From Laetiporus sulphureus 93-53 (taxonomy: Eukaryota; Basidiomycota; Agaricomycetes; Polyporales; Laetiporaceae), in assembly GCF_001632365.1 (NCBI RefSeq), contig NW_024468511.1, forward strand, positions 1,143,884 to 1,207,883: a DNA stretch of 64,000 nt, given 5' to 3'. The notes beneath the pieces are model-generated. The model was not told the DNA's origin, made no database searches, and was given only the letters and a program-made list of their open reading frames with translations. Shown here one piece after another: positions 56,800 through 64,000 of the stretch. Each line of letters starts with the position of its first letter. The first letter of the stretch is position 1. A program made the position numbers and the translations under genes.

Positions 56800-58936
56800 A
56801 ACTCCCGAACTCCTGGCTGCGCAGTGTGCTGGCCAGGAAAGTCAACAGAGATGAGGTGAAAGCACGCTTCAGTGCAGTGAATGCATCAGCGGCGTCACTT
56901 GTGAACGCAAACAGTTCATCGCAGAGACCCTTTTTGGTAAGCGCGTTGAGTGGAAGGACGAGATGCGTGTAGTGGTCTATAAAACAATGGTAAAAATTAG
57001 TAAACCCTAACAAGGACTGAACGTCCTTGACAGATCATGGATAGGCCAATTCGCAATCATTTTGAGCTTGCACGGGTGCATTTTGATGCCATCGGCACCT
57101 AAAAGGTAGCCGAGGTACTCGACTTTGGACTTGTCGAACGTGCACTTCTTGGCATTGGCATACAAGCCAGTGCGTTGAAGGTGCTCGAGTACCATCTTGA
57201 CATGGTGGTCATGTTCTTCCTGTGTGCGGGAGAAGATGAGGATGTCATCAATATAGATGACACAGATGATGTCGAGGAGGTCACGGAGGGTGTCTTGAAT
57301 AAATCCCTGAAAAATTCCTGGAGCATTAGTAAGCCCAAAGGGCATTACCTATACTCAAAGAGACCAAGATGGGTGTGAAATGCAGTCTTCCACTCATCCC
57401 CCTCTTTGATGTAGATGAGGTTGAAAGCATTCTTGAGGTCCAGAACAAAGAAAACCTTGCAACCCTGCACGCGGTTGAGGAGATGATCGATGAGGGGCAG
57501 CGGGTAGCAGTTCTTCTTGGTGATAGAGTTGAGGTCATGGTAGTCGACACAGAGGCACAGCTCACCAGTCTTCTTGTGAACAAATAGGACAGGGGAGCCA
57601 GCGGAGGATGTCAAACACTGAATGAACCCCTTGCAGAGGTTTGACTTGACGTAGTCAAACAGAACGGCACACTCATCTTGTGAGAGGTGATAGATGGGCT
57701 CAAAGGGCAGTGTCGTGCCATCCTCGAGGTCGATCGATGCATTGCATGGTCGATGGGGTGGAAGCTGTTCAACGTCGACAGGAGAGAACACCGAGGCATA
57801 ATCATGATACTTGTAGGGGATGGATGCGAGGCAGTAATCGGGGTCAGGAGGCTGAGGCTCAGAGGGAACAGAGGAGCCAGGAGCCTCAGGTGTCACAGAG
57901 GCAGCAGATAGATTCATGGATGCGATAGTATACCCATGAGAGCCAGCGGGATGATACCAAAGCATTGCCACCTCGTTATTCTGAGCAATCTTGCAGAATC
58001 GCATTGGATTGATGAATGTGATGTCGAGTGAGGGGTGCTCCGAGGATATAGGAGTGGGTGAAGAAGCACGAGGTGACAAAGGTGAAGACGACCCAGTTTG
58101 ACTGAAGCCGATGCCGGGTGAGAGACGAGGTGAGAGAGGCGAGGTTGTCGAAGTTGTGAGATAGGATTCACCATGCAAAGCCAGTGTTGATGGTGCTGGA
58201 ACAGAGGGCGATGATGAGGAAGCGAGAGATGCATGACTAAGACCGGAGCCTATGCCAATGTGCATGGCAGGACAAGAGTGCGAGGATGAGATGAAGGAGG
58301 TGACACGGGCAAGACTGAAGCCTTTCCTGAGTGCGGAGACAGGATGCGAGGAGGTCGCACCACAGCATGACAAGGCAAGACATTTTCGGGTCCAGTTGAT
58401 GGATGGATTATGGCGTTGCAGCCAATCGAGACCTAAGATTACTGGATATGGCACTGAAACAACTCCTAAAGAAATGTTTTCTGAGTGGCTTTGCACAGAT
58501 AACGAGGTTAGCACATCATGGATGATCAGTCCAGGCACGATGGGATGCTCATCAACTGCTGTGATAGGTACTGGAACGTCCTTGAGATGTCGTGGAAGAG
58601 AGTGGCGGTTAGCAAAATTGTAAGAGATACAGGAGCCCGTCGCACTGCTGTTGACAAGCGCATATGTGCAGACAGGTTTTCTATTAGGAAAACGAAGAGA
58701 GACACTAATAAAGAAATGGTCAGAAGAACTAGGAGAAGCATGGACATGGGTAGAAAGAGAAAAAAGAGAAGGCAAACCAGCAGCCTTTGGGATCCACACA
58801 CTGGTTGTTGAGCGGACGTGTGATGGAGCCCTCGAGGAGGGTGCCTGAGTCCCTGTAGTATCTGGAGGCCCTGGGACTTGTGATGAACCTCTGGCTAGGC
58901 TTTTCCCGATGAGGGAGAAGCCTTGCAGTTCTTTTT
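56800..58936 (-). pseudogene. Gypsy-1 protease and reverse transcriptase
   Basis: In the frame after the A_AAA_AAG site: a retropepsin region with the active site reading ALVNSSATGSCI (about 58640-58675), where the expected Asp-Ser-Gly is Asn-Ser-Ser. VILGLDWLQRHNPSINW follows. The reverse transcriptase has CLCVDYHDLNSITKKN, FFVLDLKNAFNLIYI and, after a one-base frameshift near 57345, MPFGLTNAPGIFQGF and the catalytic YIDDILIFS (about 57230-57260). It continues with LGYLLGADGIKMHP and NFYHCFIDHYTHLVLPLN. It is cut by the Copia element at 56800. Confidence 0.85.
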
Positions 58937-59702
58937 TGCACTATCTGACATGTTCGGGCACTCGTTAATGTGGTGCTTGCCCTGGCCACAGTAGAAGCAA
59001 AGGCCAAGTTTGCGATGGTGTTCCTTCTCGGTGTCAGGCATCAGTGAGCGGGCCATGGCGGATGGCGTCTACTTTCATAGGGACAATGTCGTTGTTAGTA
59101 GATGACTGCACAGGAGCAGCCGATGGTGGTGCAGGAGGAGGAGTGGCTCGGGGAGCCTCATGGTGGTGTGAAATGTGATGAGAGCTAGAAGATGACTTAG
59201 CTGCTTTGCGCTCAATCTCGCGAGCATGTGCTTTGTTGTCAATCTTTGTAGCGAGCGCAATATATGCGTCGAGGGTCTTGGGAAGCTCTAGAACCGTGGC
59301 AAGCACATCCTTGATGTGGTCCTTGAGACCCTCATAGAAGTAATCTATCTGCATAGCATCGTTGAGATCAACGTGCACCAGATATTCACAGAAACGAGCG
59401 GCGTAGTTGGTGACTGAGCCCATCTGCATGTGCACCTTGAGTTCGCGGAGGTACTTGGTGACGAGATCAGGGTCTTCAAAGTGGTTCTTAAATTCATGGA
59501 TGAAGCCCTGGAAGTCATGCAGGATTTTCAGATTTGAAATCTGGATGGCGTTGAACCAGGATGTTGGGTTGCTATCCTTGAGGAACATGCTAGTGAACAT
59601 CACCTGGTCATAGTCATTCAGCAGCTGAGCACACGAGAGATGCACGGCGGTCCATATCTCCTTGACCCATGGAATGACATTGTCTGCCTTTCTGTCGAAC
59701 AT
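58895..59702 (-). pseudogene. Gypsy-1 gag with CCHC knuckle
   Basis: Starts abruptly at PRMFDRKADNVIPWVKEI, next to the LTR of another element, so its N-terminus is missing. The retrotransposon gag core follows (FIHEFKNHFEDPDLVTKYLR, YLVHVDLNDAMQIDYFYEGL). A Ser/His/Pro-rich linker leads to a frameshift near 59040. In the new frame comes the knuckle LCFYCGQGKHHINECP (about 58960-59005) and the frameshift site. The frame ends at TAG 58895-58897. Confidence 0.82.
58931..58937 (-). promoter_or_regulatory. Putative -1 ribosomal frameshift heptamer A_AAA_AAG
   Basis: On the minus strand the gag frame reads GCA AAA AAG, so the slippery string is A AAA AAG in phase. A slip of -1 moves translation from the gag frame, which ends at TAG 58895-58897, into the protease frame. 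It stands about ten codons after the gag zinc knuckle, the usual place for gag-pol frameshifting. Confidence 0.6.
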
Positions 59703-59709
59703 GCGGGGG

Positions 59710-60350
59710 TGTTATGAAGCTTTCCATCAGAACCTTCCTAACCACGTGCCCTTACAGCACGTGCTAGCTTCCTCATTGAATGTTATAGTAGGGTCCACCC
59801 TAGGAGTGTGCAGCAGTGAGATTTGGTCACTCTGCTCTTTGCTAGATCGCTGGAGGCTACTGCACATTCACCCGCAGGTTACTAGGTTTGCCCTCATCTC
59901 TAGCCAAGCGCAGGAGCTTGAATAACCCTTGAGAGCGAGTGCAGATCCCTTCTGATCTGCTAGAATCAGAAGTATCAAGAAAGCTTCTTGTCAAGAAGGG
60001 TTCTAGTGAAAGAACAGGTCTTAAAAACAAGGAGGAAGAGGTTGGTCTTCTCTCCGTGATCCGTGCCCCTTATATAGTTGCAGACCTATAGTCTGGGGTA
60101 CTAGTGCAGGGGGGTTCCACTATTCTAAAGATAGATAAAACACCGAAGCTTAGCTGCTGCGAGCCAGGTAATTGGCAAGCTAAGAAAAGCGTAGGTGAAA
60201 TAGAAAACCTAGAGCGAAGTCTGGATTGCAGATATCAGAGTGAGTCTAATCATGAAAATGAAAAACTGCTAACCCTAGAATATGTTCACCAGGCCTATGA
60301 ACCATAAATGGATAAGTGTCACGTGACCATGAAGCACTGTAACTGTAACA
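59710..60350 (-). repeat. LTR of element-3 (641 bp, TGTTA...TAACA)
   Basis: Minus strand starts TGTTACAGTTACAG and ends CTTCATAACA, giving a TGTTA/TAACA inverted end. A TATA-like TATATAAGG lies at about 60066-60075. It is inserted in the Gypsy-1 gag (left flank CCCCC on the minus strand). The upstream purine tract suggests that it is a 3' LTR whose element body lies to the right. Confidence 0.6.
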
Positions 60351-60367
60351 CAAGCTCCCCCTTCCAA
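60351..60367 (-). other. Polypurine tract of element-3
   Basis: Minus-strand TTGGAAGGGGGAGCTTG ends exactly where the LTR begins with TGTTA. Confidence 0.55.
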
Positions 60368-60478
60368 CCGGCAAGACCCTTGACGACCACTCACCCATCA
60401 ACATTCCTCTCGGACACCCACTCGACTGTAGACTGGAATGGTGGTGTGATGTATGACCTCCCAATTGTCGAGATCCTC

Positions 60479-61411
60479 CTAGTGATGAGGATGGAAATCA
60501 GTAGGTGCCCAGTGCGAGATGGATCTGTCTTGATAGTGAACTGCCTCCAGTTTTTTCACCCCATCGGTGAGCCATCCAGGATGCTCGATCATGGTGATGA
60601 GGGGTTGGAAGATGACTGACGTGAACTCATGAGGTGTCTTGACGTCTCCGTAGGTGACTTGATCGAAGAACATCCTGAATAGTTCGACCTCGTATTGTTC
60701 GACACCTTCTTCCTTGCCCGTGAAATGAATGCTGATGACTCATGTTCAGTTAGGTGTTGGATGCCAATCGTGCATTCCTGGAAGAGGTGGCGGATAGAGG
60801 AGAGCGACTTACTGACTGAAGACACGGTGAGGTGAGACTTCTGAGTAGAGGTGCCATGCCACCTTCAGGTTGTCCCAAGTGAGGACGAAGGCATGGAAGG
60901 TGGTGAAGTCGCCCATGCCCATACGATGGACATAAAGATGATGGCCATCGCATTCCATCAGGAATGTTAGCGGCATCACGATGAAGACATCATAGGGTGA
61001 TGCCACATCTGGGGCGATGAGTGACACTTGTCCTTTTGCTGGGTTGCTTGAGGACGTGACTGTTTGAGCATACCTTGTCTGTTCCTTGATGATGTTGGCT
61101 GGCGAGGGTTGAGATTCATCCTCAGGTGGGTCAACATAGTTGTATGTAGCACCATCGTGGTGGGGGTAGCCGAGTTGTTCATCGTCAGCATTTCCTGCCT
61201 ATTCATCATCTCCTCCCCAGGCTCTTCCTGTCGTCCAATGACCTGTCCTATCTTCATCATCTTCCCAATGTGCACTCCTCCATGATTCGGCCAATGCTTC
61301 ATCACTGAGGTTGGTCGGAGGTGGGAGTTCATCTCCATCACTGTTGAGAAGTGGTCCCAGCTCCGATGTACTGCGAGTGATGGTGGTGGTGACACAAATG
61401 TTAAGCGACAT
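60479..61411 (-). pseudogene. Unrecognised spliced gene just upstream of element-3 PPT/LTR
   Basis: I do not recognise this protein. ATG 61409-61411 opens an acidic region (LLNSDGDELPPPTNLSDEAL, ESWRSAHWEDDE). A TAG near 61200 interrupts the frame, which continues without shift: NADDEQLGYPHHDGATYNYV, VSLIAPDVASPYDVFIVMPL and HHLYVHRMGMGDFTTFHAFV (about 60870-61010). After SPHRVFS an intron of about 94 nt (donor GTAAGTCG) leads to HFTGKEEGVEQYEVELFRMF and TPHEFTSVIFQPLITMIEHP. It stops at TGA 60479-60481. The frame reads like a conserved cellular-type protein, not gag or pol. It lies between the Gypsy-2 LTR end (61420) and the element-3 purine tract. Confidence 0.5.
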
Positions 61412-61419
61412 TGGTGGAG

Positions 61420-62139
61420 TGTCACAGCAACACCGGACAAGAGATCAAAAAGACTAAAAAGGGACAGTCACGTGGAACGTGCTGCCCTAATCCCCCTGAT
61501 CCCAAGGAATCCCCCTGAACCCTATGTGATGCAAGAGCCTGAGACTTACTAGTCGAGGTGGCTGACACAGGAAAGGGTAAGAGGTATATGATGGAGCTGG
61601 TAAGCTCAGTAGGGTGCTACGATAGTAGATGAGGAGAAACAATCTGAAGTTTCGTCCTCTACATGGCTGGTCTTATATACACATATAGCGGGCTATCTTA
61701 TCTAAGCTACCTATCTACGGGTATAAGCTAATGGCCATACATGAAACAATAGGATGTCCGGAAGCAGAACAATAAGTGGGAAGATCGATGGTTGCCGCAG
61801 TAATGCATGTGCACATCATGCCTATCTTGGTTTCCCTTTTGTTCTCTGGTGTGAACATCATGCCTATCTAGGCTTCTGGCTAAACTAATAGGAAGCGGAA
61901 GGCTGATGCATAACAATAGTCCTTGTTCCCTTTGTTCCCAAATGGGTGCCTCTATTGTATCCTGGAATAGACAGGTCCGACCGTATCATCCGCGGGTCTG
62001 GACCATAACATGTGATGTGGACTATCACCTGATCTGTATGCATCGTGTCTGTGGCTGAGTGGCGTGAGATATTGGTGAAGCACGTGATCTGTGGTATGAG
62101 AAAAGTCACGTGCAGACTTTGTGGCAAAAATCTGTGACA
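61420..62139 (-). repeat. Gypsy-2 3' LTR (720 bp, TGTCACAG...CTGTGACA)
   Basis: Minus strand starts TGTCACAGATTTTTG right after the purine tract and ends GTTGCTGTGACA, an 8-bp perfect inverted repeat at the ends. A TATATAAG box lies at about 61670-61680. The LTR end is 9 bases from the ATG of the unrecognised gene. Confidence 0.72.
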
Positions 62140-62154
62140 CTACCCCCCTCTCAA
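62140..62154 (-). other. Gypsy-2 polypurine tract
   Basis: Minus-strand TTGAGAGGGGGGTAG, directly before the LTR and 3 bases after the dUTPase stop codon. Confidence 0.7.
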
Positions 62155-62157
62155 GGC

Positions 62158-62880
62158 TCATTGTCCCGAGGAGCCAAAACCTTTATTTCCCCTTCTAGTT
62201 GCTCGCAACGGTTGGTAACTCCGGGAGGGAAGCCCTTCAGCGTAATACTCGAAGATTATCTGGGCTATCCTGTCTCCTGGTTTGACCGAAAAGATGAAAT
62301 CCGTTGTGTTAATCAGTACGACCTTGAGTTCTCCAGTGTAATCAGGGTCAACGACTCCTGCGCCCACGTTAATTCTTCATGCAGCCAGTCCACTGCATGG
62401 AGCTATTCATGTGTAGGTGTGTTTAGGAGGGTCAATTGCGACTCCCGTTCCTACCACAGCTCGTGAATGCAGAGGGATTTCGTGCATTTCTGCTGCATAA
62501 AGATCCCATCCTGCTGCTTCATTTGAGGATTTTTTCGGTGATTTAGCGAGATCTGTCATCTTATGATATAGGAAGAACTCGTCTGGATGGTCGGACATGC
62601 TGATTCGGTGTGTGGAAATCGGTGCAACTTCGTATGAGAATAATTCAAAGCGTTTTCCACCAAAAGTGATGACCCTGATTGGTGCTTTGGCTGCATCTGG
62701 GTGTTGCTGGTGGAATTCTTGAAGAAGCTCATCGGCGTTGGTAAGATTTGTTCGGGGTTCCCATGTATCGTCAGAATGGTCATAGCCTTTCCATTTGACG
62801 AGGTATTGGACCCTTCCCCTTACGACCTTTGAGTCTAGTATTTCTTCAACTTCGAATTCTGATTCTCCTTCAATTTCTAT
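62158..62880 (-). pseudogene. Gypsy-2 chromodomain plus dUTPase-like domain, broken
   Basis: One frame carries a chromodomain ([20 protein letters not shown], then [10 protein letters not shown], about 62770-62860) and a linker. The trimeric dUTPase motifs follow in order. Motif 1 is [11 protein letters not shown] (about 62490-62525). [15 protein letters not shown] strand comes next. Motif 2 reads IAPCSGLAA with Cys where Arg is expected. Motif 3 is GAGVVDPDYTGELKVVLIN with the catalytic Asp and Tyr. Motif 4 is PGDRIAQIIFE. Motif 5 is RGNKGFGSSG at the C-terminus. TGA codons lie just before and after motif 2 (about 62395 and 62370). A one-base shift in a C run near 62893 separates it from the integrase frame. 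Stop TGA 62158-62160. Such a domain would lower dUTP during reverse transcription. Confidence 0.82.
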
Positions 62881-64000
62881 AGCCGGGGGTTTGGGGGTTC
62901 ACGGTGTGTGACCGTGTCTTGATGATACATGATCAGCTTGCTAGCATGGAAGACTGGGTGGACCTTCATTTGCTTAGGCAGTTTCAGTTTGAATGTGACT
63001 GGGCCTAGCTTCTGAAGTACTTTGTAAGGTCCGAAGTTTTGTGTGCCTAACTTCGTGGACTTGACTTTTACTCTGAGATCCTTTCCCTTGAGTAGTACTA
63101 GGTTTCCGACTTTGAATGGGACTTCTCCCTTTTTCTCGTCAAAGTACCATTTCATCCGTGAAGCCGAGACTTCCAATGCTGCCTTTGCCTGTTCTTGTGC
63201 TTCGGAGCGGTGGGCGAATAGATGTTCCAAAGAGGGGTGATGTATTGATTCGTGTATGTCTGGTGCCATTTTCGGATGTCGGCCATATTTGACGAAGAAT
63301 GGGGAAAGTGTGGTGGACTCATGGGTCTGATTATTGTATGAGAATTCTGCCGTTGGCAGGTAATAGACCCAATCATTTTGCCTGTGATTACAGTACATGC
63401 AGAGGTACTGTTCCAACACCTGGTTAACCCTTTCCGTCTGACCGTCTGTCTGGGGATGGTATGCTGTAGACATTGTTGACTTTATACCGAGCTTCTGGCA
63501 GAACTCCTGGAATAGTTTGCTCGCAAATTGAGTACCTCTGTCTGAGATAATCTGGCGTGGCAGTCTGTGGAGTTTGAAGACTTTGTTATAGAATATGTTA
63601 GTGACTTGCGAAGATGTGACTGTATCATCCGTTGCATAAAAGTGCGCTCGCTTCGTGAGTCTGTCTACGACGACAAGTATTGCCGTCTTCTTTTCTCCCC
63701 TAAAGTCCATGGCTGGAGGAAGTTGAGTGATGAGATCGACTGTAATGATTTCCCATAGTCCTCCTGGTACCTCATTGGGTTGTAATAGTCCGTATGGTTT
63801 TTCCCTTGAGTACTTGTTGCGTTGACAACTGTCGCAACCTTGTATGTATTGTTTAACCATTACAGACATTCCTGGCCACCAATAATTCTGAGTAATAAGC
63901 TCCAACGTCTTGAACCTGCTGGGGTGTCTGGCAGGTAAGGTGTCATGATGGAGTTTTATTAGGTCAAGGCATAGCTGTTGATCCTTGGGGACATAAACCT
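62877..64000 (-). CDS. Gypsy-2 integrase (pol fragment, open through the window edge)
   Basis: Open from the right edge to TAG 62877-62879. The zinc finger is HHDTLPARH (His pair) and CDSCQRNK (Cys pair). The catalytic triad is present: [10 protein letters not shown] (first Asp), [16 protein letters not shown] (second Asp) and [17 protein letters not shown] (Glu). The C-terminal GPY/F-like region follows ([34 protein letters not shown]). No internal stop is seen over more than 370 codons, unlike the downstream chromodomain-dUTPase part. It is a fragment of a larger pol polyprotein, so the true start lies outside. Confidence 0.9.
   Translation of the reverse strand, partial: VYVPKDQQLCLDLIKLHHDTLPARHPSRFKTLELITQNYWWPGMSVMVKQYIQGCDSCQRNKYSREKPYGLLQPNEVPGGLWEIITVDLITQLPPAMDFRGEKKTAILVVVDRLTKRAHFYATDDTVTSSQVTNIFYNKVFKLHRLPRQIISDRGTQFASKLFQEFCQKLGIKSTMSTAYHPQTDGQTERVNQVLEQYLCMYCNHRQNDWVYYLPTAEFSYNNQTHESTTLSPFFVKYGRHPKMAPDIHESIHHPSLEHLFAHRSEAQEQAKAALEVSASRMKWYFDEKKGEVPFKVGNLVLLKGKDLRVKVKSTKLGTQNFGPYKVLQKLGPVTFKLKLPKQMKVHPVFHASKLIMYHQDTVTHREPPNPRL

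Larger units (their letters stand above)
49742..59709 (-). mobile_element. Gypsy-1: decayed Ty3/Gypsy chromovirus with nested insertions
   Basis: In minus-strand order: gag (59702 down to 58895), protease and reverse transcriptase (to about 56800), RNase H (55300-54745), integrase and chromodomain (54633-53091), pol tail (50306-49996), polypurine tract and 3' LTR (49995-49742). A Copia-type element interrupts it at 55306-56794 and a LINE-type element at 50317-53080. Its 5' part is cut at 59709 by another LTR element. The order PR-RT-RH-IN-chromodomain identifies a Metaviridae chromovirus. Several frameshifts and stops show it is dead. Confidence 0.85.
61420..64000 (-). mobile_element. Gypsy-2: Ty3/Gypsy chromovirus carrying a dUTPase-like domain
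   Basis: The 3' part of a minus-strand element: integrase, chromodomain, dUTPase-like domain, polypurine tract, LTR. The 5' part is outside the window. The domain order places the dUTPase at the very end of pol. Confidence 0.85.

Noticed and set aside
59710..62139. The two LTRs at 59710 and 61420 as a pair bounding one element
   Set aside because: Both begin TGT(T/C)ACAG, but lengths (641 and 720) and internal sequence differ, so they belong to different families.
1..64000. CRISPR arrays, operons with Shine-Dalgarno sites, rRNA or tRNA genes
   Set aside because: None seen. The spliced genes and retroelements show a eukaryotic nuclear source.

Overview
This is nuclear DNA from a filamentous basidiomycete, most likely an agaricomycete. 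Genes are dense and on both strands. They are broken by many 45-85 nt introns with GT..AG ends. The gene set is fungal: a phytochrome hybrid kinase, a Bor1-type anion transporter, a Trk potassium transporter, a NOT2 subunit, an Ent3-type epsin and a GH20 hexosaminidase. I saw no rRNA, tRNA or CRISPR. All gene models were spliced by eye from the sequence. Internal exon borders are least certain where no family motif guides them.

Positions 1-44730 are ordinary gene-rich chromosome. In order: a phytochrome kinase cut by the left edge; Iwr1; a tentative small gene; a NYN/LOTUS-like protein; a Bor1-like transporter; an ABHD12-like hydrolase; a DUF202 membrane protein; ETF-beta; mitochondrial processing peptidase beta; a short-chain dehydrogenase; an unknown protein with YxY repeats; geranylgeranyltransferase I beta; a lipase; a GH20 hexosaminidase; an Ent3-like epsin; a Ser/Pro-rich membrane protein; Pol III subunit Rpc17/RPC9; CCR4-NOT subunit NOT2; and Trk. 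ETF-beta and MPP-beta are both mitochondrial matrix proteins and lie side by side. RPC9 and NOT2 share a 239-bp divergent promoter.

Positions 44759-46764 hold a 2-kb sequence with matching inverted ends. Inside it are a long hairpin and a complete hAT-like MITE with 12-bp inverted ends and an 8-bp target duplication. Next comes the C-terminal part of a WDR7-like gene that has lost its 5' two thirds.

From about 49100 to the right edge the window is a nested stack of retroelements. The base is a Ty3/Gypsy chromovirus (Gypsy-1, minus strand). A LINE-type gag-only element (plus strand) with an A tail sits inside its pol tail. A Copia-type element with two LTRs and gag but no pol sits inside its RT/RNase H region. 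A third LTR element (element-3) sits inside its gag, and an unrecognised spliced gene lies just upstream of that element's polypurine tract. A second chromovirus (Gypsy-2) lies next to that gene. Its pol ends in integrase, chromodomain and a dUTPase-like domain. The stops I checked in these elements are TGA or TAG, as expected from CGA or CAG decay. This suggests cytosine deamination of silenced repeats.

The most interesting items are the dUTPase-carrying Gypsy-2, the gag-only Copia and LINE elements, the A_AAA_AAG frameshift site at the Gypsy-1 gag/pol junction, and the unknown gene inside element-3.
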